The notes under the pieces are model-generated. The model was not told the origin of the DNA, ran no database searches, and was given only the letters and a program-made list of their open reading frames with translations. A stretch of 64,000 nt of DNA from CBDBLK01 sp965215445 (GTDB taxonomy: Bacteria > Bdellovibrionota > Bacteriovoracia > Bacteriovoracales > Bacteriovoracaceae): the NCBI GenBank assembly GCA_965215445.1, contig CBDCDT010000002.1, forward strand, positions 496,001 through 560,000, in the 5' to 3' direction. Position 1 is the first letter of the stretch. Each line of letters opens with the position of its first letter. Of this stretch, positions 34,066 to 43,157 are shown piece after piece. The position numbers were made by a program, and so were the translations under genes.

Positions 34066-35557
34066 ATCTAAATTCGGGATTCAATCTGTATATAAATTCA
34101 AATGCTCTCAAAGCATCTTCTTGTAATCCCAGATCAGCAAGTATTTCACCCTTTAAATAAAAAAACTCTAAATTTTCGTTCTCCGAAACATATCCTTTTT
34201 GAATAATGTTATCAATTATATCTAAGGCCTCATATTTTCTCTGTGCCAAAATTAACGCTTCAATTAATAAATATTGTCGTGTTAAATACTCCCTTCTGTT
34301 ACTATCTCCCCCCTCTAAATAATTCAATACATCTACTGAAGAGTTGGGAAAATCCAAACTATTGAGGGTAAAAACAAAATCTGAGTAATAATCTCGAAGA
34401 ACTTCCATAGGCATAGTCAAAATGATCTTTCTAACAATACTCTCATTATTTTTCTTAAATACAAAGGCCTTTTTTGCTTCTGGGAAGGTAGAAATATTTT
34501 TCCTATCATCTTTTTTACAATCCAAAGTGTCACCAAATAGCGTTCTTAAAATGGGATGTTCTGGATGCATTTCTTTCAATTTTAATGCCAATTCGTAGGC
34601 CCTATGAGATTGCTTGGTATTAAAAAGAAATTTTATGTCTCTTGCCAGGAGGTCAGCTTCCCCAACGGCGTCTTTTTTATCTAAATCGTTGACATTAAGA
34701 TACTTACTTTTTTCGAGATCAGAAATATGCTCTAAATTATCTACATTTCCAATAAAATAATCCGCCAAGTATTTCAATTTTTCCTTTTTAAAAGATTTAG
34801 CATAATGCTTTATTAATTCAAGACCTCTCTGCCTTAATTGCTCGCTGGTAAAACAGCCTATCGCTAACTTTACCAAGGCCTTTTTTTCTCTCTTTAAAAC
34901 AAAGTGCTCTAAATTCAAATCTTTTGGAAGAAGATTTAAAAGATTTTCTATCAAAGAAGAATGGGCCATCCAGCGATATTCAGACTTATTTAAAAACTTA
35001 AATAAAATTTTCAAATACTTCAATCTAACTTCTTGACCTTCAGCACTCAATTCCAAACAAATGTCGGATAATTTCTCTAAGTTGTATTGAAGAAAAGCAA
35101 AATCAATTTTTTTTGAAAAATAATCGTGTTTATTTAAAATACCAGGAGGAAGGTTCTCCAAAATTTTTAATCCTTTCATCGACAATTTTCTTTTTGACAA
35201 AAAATCCAAATGCCGAACAGCAAATTTTTTAATTCTCTTAAGTTCGCCCAAAGACAATAAAGCTGAATAAATTAATTCAAAATGCTCAGAGCTTTGATTT
35301 TTCATTATCAATAACTCAAATGTCTCAACTGCCTCTCTAGGCTGTTTCTCTTGTAAATAAACTTTCCCAAGTTTTTGCAAAAGCTTATCCGAAATTTTTA
35401 AATTGAGCTTTTCTGAAATCAAAAGTATTTTTTGGCAACAATGTACTTTCTCTCCAGAACTCAACGATGTTAAATCTAATGATTTAGCATAGTATTCCAA
35501 GGCCTTCTGAAAGTTTAATTTCTCAAATTCAATTTGGGCCAATTTAAAATCTTCCAC
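34007..35557 (-). CDS. TPR-repeat protein upstream of tamB
   Basis: 516 residues, all helical, with TPR-like pairs at the N-terminus (AQIEFEKLNFQKALEYYAKS, VYLQEKQPREAVETFELLI) and the C-terminus (LKGEILADLGLQEDALRAFEF). The middle is more degenerate. No signal peptide, so cytoplasmic. Its 3' end overlaps tamB by 59 nt, indicating coupled translation with the TamB-Omp85 pair; a scaffolding role for that system is inference. Confidence 0.8.
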   Translation of the reverse strand: MEDFKLAQIEFEKLNFQKALEYYAKSLDLTSLSSGEKVHCCQKILLISEKLNLKISDKLLQKLGKVYLQEKQPREAVETFELLIMKNQSSEHFELIYSALLSLGELKRIKKFAVRHLDFLSKRKLSMKGLKILENLPPGILNKHDYFSKKIDFAFLQYNLEKLSDICLELSAEGQEVRLKYLKILFKFLNKSEYRWMAHSSLIENLLNLLPKDLNLEHFVLKREKKALVKLAIGCFTSEQLRQRGLELIKHYAKSFKKEKLKYLADYFIGNVDNLEHISDLEKSKYLNVNDLDKKDAVGEADLLARDIKFLFNTKQSHRAYELALKLKEMHPEHPILRTLFGDTLDCKKDDRKNISTFPEAKKAFVFKKNNESIVRKIILTMPMEVLRDYYSDFVFTLNSLDFPNSSVDVLNYLEGGDSNRREYLTRQYLLIEALILAQRKYEALDIIDNIIQKGYVSENENLEFFYLKGEILADLGLQEDALRAFEFIYRLNPEFRFVREKIKKFKKGLQEKSVA

Positions 35558-35626
35558 AGTGCTTTTAAATACGCCTTTGTTAAATCTATTTTCGTAGTAT
35601 TTTTAAACACTTAACAGGTTTTAATT

Positions 35627-36970
35627 TTACTGTATTTTAAAATTGAGAAAACTGGTAGAGTAATTATTTCCCCTAAAATCTTCGTCCTGAATAATTTCCA
35701 TGTGGAGACTTTTATTTGTCTTAATGCCCTCTATGACCATTTCGTCCAAGGCCCTGTACATTCGATTCAATGCCTTTTCCCTCTCCGGGGCCCAAGCAAT
35801 AATCTTGGCAATCATGGAATCGTAAAACGGAGAAACTTTGTAACCGGAATAAATGAAATCATCAACTCTAATACCAATTCCAGCCGGTCTATGGTAGTGC
35901 AGAATTGTCCCCGGACAAGGAATATTTGTTTTTGAATCTTCCGCGTTGATACGACATTCTACAGAGTGACCAAAAAACTTCACATCCTTTTGCTTAATCA
36001 ACAACTTCTTTCCTTGTGCTGAATAAATTTGCTCGGCCACTAAATCTATACCAGTTCGCTGCTCAGTAACAGGGTGTTCAACTTGTATCCGAGTATTCAT
36101 TTCCATAAAATAAAATTTTTCTTCATCTTGGTCATAAATATACTCAACTGTACCAACAGAATTATAATTTACATACTTGGCCAATGAGACAGCAGATTCA
36201 CAAATTTCCTTGCGCCTCTTGTCTGTTAAAATAGGACAAGGTGATTCTTCAACAATTTTTTGAAAACGTCTTTGAATAGTACAATCTCGCTCTCCTAAAT
36301 GAATAACATTGCCATGCTTGTCTGCTAAAATTTGAACCTCTATATGACGAGGATTCGTAATAAATTTTTCTATAAATAAGGTATCACACCCAAAACCTGC
36401 TTTGGCCTCTGCTTTAAGCCTTTGAATACTGGGGAATAAATCTTTAATTTTCTCAATTTTTTGCATACCACGCCCACCACCACCAGCAGATGCTTTAATA
36501 AGAACGGGAAAACCTATTCTTTTAACTTCTTTTAAAATAGCTTCTTCAGTCAATTCATTAATTTTAATTGATTCCAAAATGGGAAGACCCGCAGCTTTTG
36601 CAATTTCTTTCGATAGAATTTTATCGCCAAGTTTTTCTATGCATTCTACGCTAGGACCTATAAATTCGATTTCCCACTTTCTGCACATATTTGCAAATTC
36701 TTTATTTTCAGATAAAAAACCAAAACCGGGATGAATCGCCTGCGCTCCTGTGATTTCTGCTGCCGATAATATTGATGGAATATTAAGATAGCTTAGGGTT
36801 GGTTTCTCCGGGCCAATACAAACCGATTCATCTGCACATTTTACATGTAAACTATTTTCATCAGCACTCGAATGGACGCTAACTGTTTCAATTCCCAATT
36901 CTTTACAAGTTCTGAGAACCCTTACGGATATTTCACCTCTGTTAGCGATAAGAATCTTCTTGAACTTCAT
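35627..36970 (-). CDS. accC: Biotin carboxylase subunit of acetyl-CoA carboxylase
   Basis: Carboxylates biotin on AccB with ATP and bicarbonate. Shows FKKILIANRGEISVRVLRT, the ATP-grasp glycine loop ASAGGGGRGM, ERDCTIQRRFQKIVEESPCP, FYFMEMNTRIQVEHPVTE and CRINAED. 447 residues, full length. The ATG overlaps the accB stop (TAATG). With accB and upstream aroQ-efp it forms a widely conserved operon. Confidence 0.97.
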   Translation of the reverse strand: MKFKKILIANRGEISVRVLRTCKELGIETVSVHSSADENSLHVKCADESVCIGPEKPTLSYLNIPSILSAAEITGAQAIHPGFGFLSENKEFANMCRKWEIEFIGPSVECIEKLGDKILSKEIAKAAGLPILESIKINELTEEAILKEVKRIGFPVLIKASAGGGGRGMQKIEKIKDLFPSIQRLKAEAKAGFGCDTLFIEKFITNPRHIEVQILADKHGNVIHLGERDCTIQRRFQKIVEESPCPILTDKRRKEICESAVSLAKYVNYNSVGTVEYIYDQDEEKFYFMEMNTRIQVEHPVTEQRTGIDLVAEQIYSAQGKKLLIKQKDVKFFGHSVECRINAEDSKTNIPCPGTILHYHRPAGIGIRVDDFIYSGYKVSPFYDSMIAKIIAWAPEREKALNRMYRALDEMVIEGIKTNKSLHMEIIQDEDFRGNNYSTSFLNFKIQ

Positions 36971-37404
36971 TATGATTGACGAACTTTAAACAAAACCTGG
37001 CCATACTCAACATAAGTTTCATTTTCTACACAAATTTCCACTATCTCACCGGAAATTTCGCTTTCAATTTCATTCATAATTTTCATAGCTTCAATGATGC
37101 ACAATACTTGCCCAGAAGTAATCTTTTGACCAAGAGAAACATAAGCATCGCTTTCTGGAGAGCTGGATCGATAGAAAGTCCCAACAAAAGGAGATTTAAT
37201 CTCTGTTAATCCGCTCGATTCCATTTTTGTTTCTACATTTTCCGGTAAAGACAAATTAGAGGTCTGAAGAATCTGTCCTTGGGATAAAGAATTTGCATAA
37301 GGCATTTTAATACAATATTTTTTATCTCCATCTTCTATTTTCAATTCAGCAAGGCCATGGTCTTTAGCTAATTGAATCAACTCTTTTAATTTTTCAAAAT
37401 TCAT
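36970..37404 (-). CDS. accB: Biotin carboxyl carrier protein of acetyl-CoA carboxylase
   Basis: 144 residues: N-terminal helix (FEKLKELIQLAKDHGLAELKI), a flexible Ser/Thr/Glu linker, and the biotinyl domain with SPFVGTFYRSSSPES (thumb) and CIIEAMKIMNEIES, where the Lys in EAMKIM receives biotin. Target of BirA encoded at 24.3 kb. Lies 11 nt after efp and runs into accC. Confidence 0.97.
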   Translation of the reverse strand: MNFEKLKELIQLAKDHGLAELKIEDGDKKYCIKMPYANSLSQGQILQTSNLSLPENVETKMESSGLTEIKSPFVGTFYRSSSPESDAYVSLGQKITSGQVLCIIEAMKIMNEIESEISGEIVEICVENETYVEYGQVLFKVRQS

Positions 37405-37415
37405 ACGACTCCTAA

Positions 37416-37982
37416 TTATTTGTTAACTCTCTCGATATAGGAACCTGAGCGAGTATCCACTTTGATGACTTCTCCTTCTTTAAGGAAAAGAGGTACGTTT
37501 ACTTGCGCACCAGTTTCAAGAACTGCCTTTTTACTGCCTCCTTGTACTGTATCACCTCTTAACTCTGGGTCTGTTTGCACGATTTTTAATTCAACAAAAT
37601 TAGGCAATTCAACAGAAATGGGATTATCTTTGAAACAAAGAATCTTAAGCTTAATTCCCTCTTGTAGCCAATTTTTATCGTCACCAATTTGCTTATGATC
37701 AATATGAATGGTTTCAAAAGTTTTCTGATCCATAAAATTAAATCCATCCTGATCACTATACATGTACTCCACCTTGCGCTCTTCCAAATCTGGCCTTGCA
37801 AGACCTGTTGAAACTCCCGATTTATAAGTTCTATCTATAACCGCTCCAGTTTCTAAATTTTTTAGCTTAACTTTGACAAATGCAGACCCCTTACCAGGAT
37901 TTGTAAAGTCTGATTTTATAATCACGAAAGGCCTTCCATCTAACTCTACTTTGGCCCCTTTTTTTAATTCCGTAGTTTCCAA
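37416..37982 (-). CDS. efp: Translation elongation factor P
   Basis: 188 residues, three-barrel EF-P: TTELKKGAKVELDGRPFVII, then the modification loop NPGKGSAF with Lys31 in the position modified by EpmA-type beta-lysylation in E. coli, and VNVPLFLKEGEVIKVDTRSG at the end. Relieves stalling at polyproline. No epmA or epmB is visible here, so the modification state is unknown. One nt after aroQ. Confidence 0.97.
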   Translation of the reverse strand: METTELKKGAKVELDGRPFVIIKSDFTNPGKGSAFVKVKLKNLETGAVIDRTYKSGVSTGLARPDLEERKVEYMYSDQDGFNFMDQKTFETIHIDHKQIGDDKNWLQEGIKLKILCFKDNPISVELPNFVELKIVQTDPELRGDTVQGGSKKAVLETGAQVNVPLFLKEGEVIKVDTRSGSYIERVNK

Positions 37983-37983
37983 C

Positions 37984-38439
37984 TCAATCTCCTTGATTTG
38001 AAATATTTATTATTGCTTCAATCGCATGCAAATATGAATTTTTGCCCAAACCCTCAATAACTCCATCAACTCCACGGGCCGTCAACTTGTTTCTTCTAAA
38101 TTCCTCCCGTGCGTTGGTATTTGAAAGATGAACCTCAATTTTCAAGCCGGAATAGGCCCTAAGAGCATCAAGAAGTGCCACACTAGTATGTGCCAAAGCA
38201 CCAGGATTAAACACAAGGCCATTCCAGGGTTCACCAATGGCAACGTGAATTCTTTCAATCAACTCTGCTTCACTATTAGATTGAAACCACTCCCACTCAG
38301 GATAAGGCCCTCTCAATTGAGAACCAACAAATTCCCGAATTTGATCAAGAGTCTCGACCCCATAAATCTCCGATTCTCTTTGACCCAATAAATTTAAATT
38401 AGGGCCATTAAGAACCAAAATTCTTTTAGTTTCTGACAT
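37984..38439 (-). CDS. aroQ: 3-dehydroquinate dehydratase, type II
   Basis: Third step of the shikimate pathway. Typical type II protein of ~151 residues: ILVLNGPNLNLLGQRESEIYG with catalytic Arg and Tyr, FQSNSEAELIERI, NPGALAHTSVALLDAL, and EVHLSNTNAREEFR carrying the catalytic His. ATG 38439 has GGGTG upstream; ATG 38454 adds five residues. Start of the aroQ-efp-accB-accC operon. Confidence 0.95.
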   Translation of the reverse strand: MSETKRILVLNGPNLNLLGQRESEIYGVETLDQIREFVGSQLRGPYPEWEWFQSNSEAELIERIHVAIGEPWNGLVFNPGALAHTSVALLDALRAYSGLKIEVHLSNTNAREEFRRNKLTARGVDGVIEGLGKNSYLHAIEAIINISNQGD

Positions 38440-38519
38440 AATACACCCAGTCATTTAAGATGACTCAAATTATCCATTTTTGCAAGTAATGTAAAGTTGA
38501 TTCTTTTAAAAAACGCGAA

Positions 38520-39434
38520 TCAGGCCGAAAGAATACGTCTCTCCTTGGCCCTTTTTCGTACTGCATCATTGAAACGCTGAAGAAGAAATTGAGATTTATC
38601 ACTTCTCGAAGTCATCTTTTCGAGGAGATTAGTAAGGTTTTGATGGCCTTTTTCTTCTAAATTTTGGGTGGGGGCCATTCGCTGCCTTTCGAGCAGGAAT
38701 TCTACCTCCCGCCGCTTGGCCAATATTTTTTCGTCATTTACATATAGTTTCAGCATTTTATTTAAGGCCTCTTTGGCCTTATTCAAATATCCTTGGCGAA
38801 TATAGAGATCAACCAAAGTATGAGTAGGCACTGGCCCAGAAGTTCTCCCTGGAGACTCTTTCTCCTTATTCAATTTTCTCTGTTCATTCCAATCAACCTT
38901 AGCCCATTCTTCAAAATATTCTTCACTTGATAACGGGTTTAAACCAAAATTGGATAAGTCAACCTGAGTAAAAGTTTCTAATTCAATCTCTCGACTTAAC
39001 TGAGTTTTTCCCAAATTTCCTTCTATATCTCGAACTTGATTAGCAGATTCTTGATCCTTTGGATGAAGAAATAAAATATGCCTGTAAACTTCCAACGCTT
39101 CTTTGGAAAGATTTAATTTTATACAAATCCTAGCAAAGAGTTTTTGGAGTTTGAGATTATCTTTGTGAATTTCCACCATCGGCCGAAGAATCGTATAGGC
39201 CAAACGATTTTGATTTTTATCAACGTAACAAGCGGCTAAGTTTAAATGTCCCATCAGGTAATCTGGATGGCGTTGAATTCCTTTCTTTAAAACCTTCAAT
39301 GCCTTATCAATAAGTCCAAGTTTTCTATAGGATTCTGCCAACGGAGCAAAAACCAACGACTGGGGATTTTTTTCTAAAATATCCAAATATTTAACAATAA
39401 GATGAGAAAGGGTATTTTCGCTAGTCAAAATCAC
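38520..39434 (-). CDS. TPR-repeat protein downstream of pilQ
   Basis: 304 residues without a signal peptide. At least three TPR units in the first half (LVFAPLAESYRKLGLIDKAL, HPDYLMGHLNLAACYVDKNQ, LNLSKEALEVYRHILFLHP) and another near residue 210 (VDLYIRQGYLNKAKEALNKM). The start is GTG 39434, overlapping the pilQ stop as GTGA, so it is translated with the pilMNOPQ operon. May assist pilus assembly; unproven. Confidence 0.8.
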   Translation of the reverse strand: MILTSENTLSHLIVKYLDILEKNPQSLVFAPLAESYRKLGLIDKALKVLKKGIQRHPDYLMGHLNLAACYVDKNQNRLAYTILRPMVEIHKDNLKLQKLFARICIKLNLSKEALEVYRHILFLHPKDQESANQVRDIEGNLGKTQLSREIELETFTQVDLSNFGLNPLSSEEYFEEWAKVDWNEQRKLNKEKESPGRTSGPVPTHTLVDLYIRQGYLNKAKEALNKMLKLYVNDEKILAKRREVEFLLERQRMAPTQNLEEKGHQNLTNLLEKMTSRSDKSQFLLQRFNDAVRKRAKERRILSA

Positions 39435-41266
39435 CCCCTGTCGACAAGCCCGGCCTCTTCTTGATTGACTATTCGGGGAGTAATAAAAATAATAATTTCT
39501 CTCTTTTCACTCCTCGGAGCGTGAGGTGTTCTAAAAAACCAACCAATCAAAGGCACATCCTTTAAAAAAGGAATTCCTGAATGTTGGCTCGATCTGCTGC
39601 TCTCGTACAATCCACCCAAAACAATTGTTCCCCCGTTCTCAACCAAAACACTGGTCTGAACATCGCTACCCAATCTCTGACGAGGACCATCTGTAAAAAG
39701 ACGTGAGCCAAAATCTTCTTTTCTCAAACTCATTTCTAAAACAATAGAACCTTCGTTGGTAACTTGGGGAGTGACTTCCAAAACGATACTGGCCTGTGTT
39801 TCTTCAAACGTATGTTGCGCTTCTTCTCCCGAGCCAGTAGTTTTACGAAATGCATCTGTCTTGGTTGATCTCAAAGTGGCCCTCTTTTTATTTTGAGTAA
39901 CTACTTTAGGACTAGAAATAATTTTTCCCTTGGATTCAGCCTCAAGCATTTGTAAAGTAAAGTTGAGATTAGTCAGACGGCCAAACTGACTGACAATAAG
40001 ACCAAAAAGAGAGCGAGGACTGCCTTCAACATCTGCTGGAGCAGAACTAAATGTAAATCCCGGGCCTCCGTCAATGCCTGAAGTTGGATTTTCCAGACCA
40101 ACCCTTGAGGGGATTTGCCTTGACACACTTCCTATCGGGTCATATCCAAAGTTGATCCCCTGTTGAAATCCTATTTCTTTTGAGTGGGATTCACTAACTT
40201 CCACAATTTTTGATTCGATAAGAACTTGTGGGGTTTGAGTGTCGAGAACCTCTATAATTTTTCTTATTTTTTCAAGAACATTGGACGTGTCTTTAATAAT
40301 CAAAGAGTTGGTTCTAACATCCTCTGATATTGCTCCTCTATTTTTAGTTAGATATTTCTCCAATATACTAATTAAATTTTTAGTTTCAGCATAACTAATG
40401 GGAAAGACTTTTGTTACTAATATTTCTTCTTGTTCCGCCAGTTTTCTAACTGCTGCCTTTCTTTCTTCTTCCTTCATAGCACTTTCAAGAGATTGGATCG
40501 TCAATATAATTCCGTTTTTCTTGGCGACTAATTTATTTAAATTTAAAATATTATCGAGAGCTTGATCCCAAGGAACCTTTGTCAAATTCAATGTTAAAGG
40601 AGGAAGGCCTTGAACTTCTTTGGTTAAAATGATGTTAAAACCAGAGGCCTCTGCAAGCATCTTCAATATGTCTGAAACGGGAACATCTTTAACATCTAAA
40701 GAAATCTTTTTCCCTATATACCTTTTTCTTCCAGATAACGTAAGGTTTTCTAAAATATCTTCTAAAGAACCCGATTTCGGGATATGAATTCTATCACTTC
40801 CTTCTTCTGCAACGACCGTCTCATTATCAGTAATTTCCTGTTGGCCAAAAACACCAAAACGATTTTCAAGTTCAAGAGTTATTCTCCGAGGCCCTCGTTT
40901 TAAAAGCGTCCGCACATTATCCCTCAATTGAAGCGTAATTCTAATATCTGAAGATTTTTCTGGTTTTTTATAGGCCGAAACAAAAACAACAGAACCCGAA
41001 AATTCTGAAGTATCGAAGGCACGCATGACTCTTTGATTGGCCACAACCCCTTTCAAGTCTATTACAATTTGTTTGGCCTCAGACAAATGGAGTTTCTCAG
41101 CTATGACTCCATCGCGATCAAAGACCATTTCAAGTTGACTAATGTCGCCTCGTTGGCGAAAGTTAAGGGATTTTAATTCAACAGGTTCTTGGGCAAAACA
41201 AAGCGAAAAAAATATTTCCCATAGCAGGAATACCCAGGCAAGAGATAGAAAAAATCCTTTTTTCAT
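39431..41266 (-). CDS. pilQ: Type IV pilus secretin PilQ
   Basis: Outer-membrane gate for the pilus. Signal peptide, one AMIN domain (residues ~25-130, peptidoglycan binding), an STN/N0 domain (KISLDVKDVPVSDILKMLAE), an N1 domain, and the secretin domain (VLIESKIVEVSESHSKEIGF, VTQNKKRATLRS, VPLIGWFFRT). 611 residues, which is short compared with Myxococcus PilQ (fewer AMIN repeats). ATG 41266 is preceded by GAGAG. Last of pilMNOPQ, with an extra promoter-like site upstream. Confidence 0.95.
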   Translation of the reverse strand: MKKGFFLSLAWVFLLWEIFFSLCFAQEPVELKSLNFRQRGDISQLEMVFDRDGVIAEKLHLSEAKQIVIDLKGVVANQRVMRAFDTSEFSGSVVFVSAYKKPEKSSDIRITLQLRDNVRTLLKRGPRRITLELENRFGVFGQQEITDNETVVAEEGSDRIHIPKSGSLEDILENLTLSGRKRYIGKKISLDVKDVPVSDILKMLAEASGFNIILTKEVQGLPPLTLNLTKVPWDQALDNILNLNKLVAKKNGIILTIQSLESAMKEEERKAAVRKLAEQEEILVTKVFPISYAETKNLISILEKYLTKNRGAISEDVRTNSLIIKDTSNVLEKIRKIIEVLDTQTPQVLIESKIVEVSESHSKEIGFQQGINFGYDPIGSVSRQIPSRVGLENPTSGIDGGPGFTFSSAPADVEGSPRSLFGLIVSQFGRLTNLNFTLQMLEAESKGKIISSPKVVTQNKKRATLRSTKTDAFRKTTGSGEEAQHTFEETQASIVLEVTPQVTNEGSIVLEMSLRKEDFGSRLFTDGPRQRLGSDVQTSVLVENGGTIVLGGLYESSRSSQHSGIPFLKDVPLIGWFFRTPHAPRSEKREIIIFITPRIVNQEEAGLVDRG

Positions 41267-41307
41267 AATACTCTCTTTCTCAACGATCAAAATTAACGAT
41301 TCAATAT

Positions 41308-41316
41308 ATTATAACA
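41308..41316 (-). promoter_or_regulatory. Extended -10 promoter candidate for pilQ
   Basis: The minus strand carries TGTTATAAT, a perfect extended -10 element, about 40 nt before the pilQ ATG in the 97-nt pilP-pilQ gap. No clear -35 box. Just upstream lies an inverted repeat CAATTGT (41328-41334) / ACAATTG (41340-41346). Confidence 0.5.
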
Positions 41317-41363
41317 TTAATTAAATTCAATTGTTGTTCACAATTGACGACCCTGCGCACAAT

Positions 41364-41870
41364 TTATTTTGAGATAGGAAGAATCGTTTCGATATATTCA
41401 TCTTGACCATAAACGTTGACAATTTTTTCGGCCAAAACGATTCCCCCGGGCAAAATGGCCTTAATCTCAGATTCGTGCTCTCCTAGTTTCATTCCCTCTT
41501 TCAAAAGATAAGTCTCCGCGCTAAGAGTACCGCCTTGTACAACTCTGGCAATAGCACGTCTATGTTTGCCTAAAAATATACCTGTAATTCTAATCTGCTC
41601 CAAAGATACTTTGCCCAGAACAGGAAGATTGGAATAGCTATTATTTTTTAAAAAAAAACCTTTTGAATCTCGCAATTTACGCGATTTGATTTTTTTTCTT
41701 TTGAAGGGGTCTCTCATTCTAAGCAGTTCATCTGTATTCCCACCAACGCTCTCAAAAAAAATTGATCGAGAAGATTGATCTGAAACTGGTTCCTTTTTTT
41801 CAACTGAATTTTCCTGCCCGAATAGACATTTCCATAAAATAAAAAATAGAAATATGCTCAACTTCTTCAT
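41364..41870 (-). CDS. pilP: Type IV pilus alignment protein PilP
   Basis: 168 residues with an N-terminal hydrophobic export segment (FLFFILWKCLFG; a lipobox is not clear). The central RMRDPFKRKKI matches the PilP RDPF motif, followed by the small beta-sandwich domain (LEQIRITGIFLGKHRRAIARV) that binds the PilQ N0 domain and PilN/PilO. Starts 3 nt after pilO. Confidence 0.85.
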   Translation of the reverse strand: MKKLSIFLFFILWKCLFGQENSVEKKEPVSDQSSRSIFFESVGGNTDELLRMRDPFKRKKIKSRKLRDSKGFFLKNNSYSNLPVLGKVSLEQIRITGIFLGKHRRAIARVVQGGTLSAETYLLKEGMKLGEHESEIKAILPGGIVLAEKIVNVYGQDEYIETILPISK

Positions 41871-41873
41871 AGC

Positions 41874-42536
41874 TTAGACCTTTTTCTTTGCCTTCTTTTT
41901 TGAACCACCAGGTTTTCTTTTTTGTTCCTTCTCAAATTCTCTTTTAATTTTTTCAATTCCCCGATCCTCTTTATATTCGCCGTTATAGCGATAGGCCTCC
42001 ACAAAAACCTCTGCCATAATAGACTGGAATCGTCCCCTTTGGCTTTTTTCTGAACGCATAAATTTAAAGTTTCTAACATTTAATAAACTATCATTAGAGG
42101 AAATTTTTTCCATAAAAATCAAAAATTGAAGATAAGTCCCTTCACCAGATAATTTATATTTTTTGGATACAAAGAATTCCTTGTTTTCCTCTGTTAATGG
42201 CTCTAAAAAAATATTTTTGATATTAAGACCTTGGGCCAATTTATTAAGCGATGCAAGATTCTTGGTATCATCTATGATGTCTGGCAGTTGGCGGCTAATC
42301 TTCTCCACTTCCTCGGCAACAAGATCAATCTTTTTTTTGGCCTCTTCAACATCCTTCAAGTATTTTTTAATTTCCCTTTGCTTTTTTATCAAACGCCTTT
42401 TTTTCGTCTCTAGTAAAGGGACTTGATCTTCGAGAATCTTTGTTTGCTCTGCATGACTTTCCCATTTTTGAGCAACGTCAAGTGCTATAAGAACAATAAA
42501 TACTATCCAAACATTTTTTATAAGCTTTACTAACAT
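41874..42536 (-). CDS. pilO: Type IV pilus inner-membrane protein PilO
   Basis: Short cytoplasmic N-terminus, one membrane helix (VWIVFIVLIALDVAQ), a coiled-coil (residues ~35-75, KKRRLIKKQREIKKYLKDVE) and a periplasmic ferredoxin-like domain (KYKLSGEGTYLQFLIFMEKI). The C-terminus is a lysine-rich tail (KRKPGGSKKKAKKKV), unusual for the family. Forms a heterodimer with PilN in the alignment complex. Confidence 0.88.
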   Translation of the reverse strand: MLVKLIKNVWIVFIVLIALDVAQKWESHAEQTKILEDQVPLLETKKRRLIKKQREIKKYLKDVEEAKKKIDLVAEEVEKISRQLPDIIDDTKNLASLNKLAQGLNIKNIFLEPLTEENKEFFVSKKYKLSGEGTYLQFLIFMEKISSNDSLLNVRNFKFMRSEKSQRGRFQSIMAEVFVEAYRYNGEYKEDRGIEKIKREFEKEQKRKPGGSKKKAKKKV

Positions 42537-42544
42537 AAAGTCAC

Positions 42545-43156
42545 CTATTTAATAGAACCAAGGGAGTCAACGATACCCACAATTTTAAAAGACTCAACTC
42601 TAATCTCCACTCCCTGTTGAGTTTCTTTTTTTGTTTTTGTCTCTTTCAATTGAAGAGCATTATTAAAAAAGGGTGATCTATTCATTTCTTTAATAAAATC
42701 TCCTATCGCCCTATAATTGCTTCCACCACCGCTTATAACAATATCTCTTTTATCACCAATAATTAATTCATCAATCCAGATATCCTTAGGAATAGTCCTT
42801 GCAATTTCTCTTAAAACCATGTGGGGATTGGTTCTCGCTTTCACAATTTTATCAACATATTTGGATTTATCCTTAAGAGTTTTTATTTGTTTTTGAAAAG
42901 CATCCAACAACATTTTAACATTTTTATGTTTTTTTAATTCAGATGATAATTTTCTATTGGCACTACCCAATTCATTGACTTTGGCCTCCATAACACTTCT
43001 TTGCTTTACAAAAAACCCATCCACAGAAGAAGGTACATGGGAATATAAAAGATAAGAAATAACTAATTTTATCCAAGGAACCTCTGAGAGTTCTAATCCC
43101 ATTATAACAGGAAGCTTATAAGTTTCTTTTTTGGCAATCAGATTGATTTCGATCAT
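42545..43156 (-). CDS. pilN: Type IV pilus inner-membrane protein PilN
   Basis: Starts MIEINLIAKKE, the INLLP-like N-terminus that docks into PilM. A membrane helix (~residues 27-45), a coiled-coil (VMEAKVNELGSANRKLSSEL) and a periplasmic domain with IARTIPKDIWIDELIIG and IGDFIKEMNRSPFFNNAL follow. Begins one nt after pilM; the pilO ATG follows in 8 nt. Confidence 0.9.
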   Translation of the reverse strand: MIEINLIAKKETYKLPVIMGLELSEVPWIKLVISYLLYSHVPSSVDGFFVKQRSVMEAKVNELGSANRKLSSELKKHKNVKMLLDAFQKQIKTLKDKSKYVDKIVKARTNPHMVLREIARTIPKDIWIDELIIGDKRDIVISGGGSNYRAIGDFIKEMNRSPFFNNALQLKETKTKKETQQGVEIRVESFKIVGIVDSLGSIK

Positions 43157-43157
43157 A

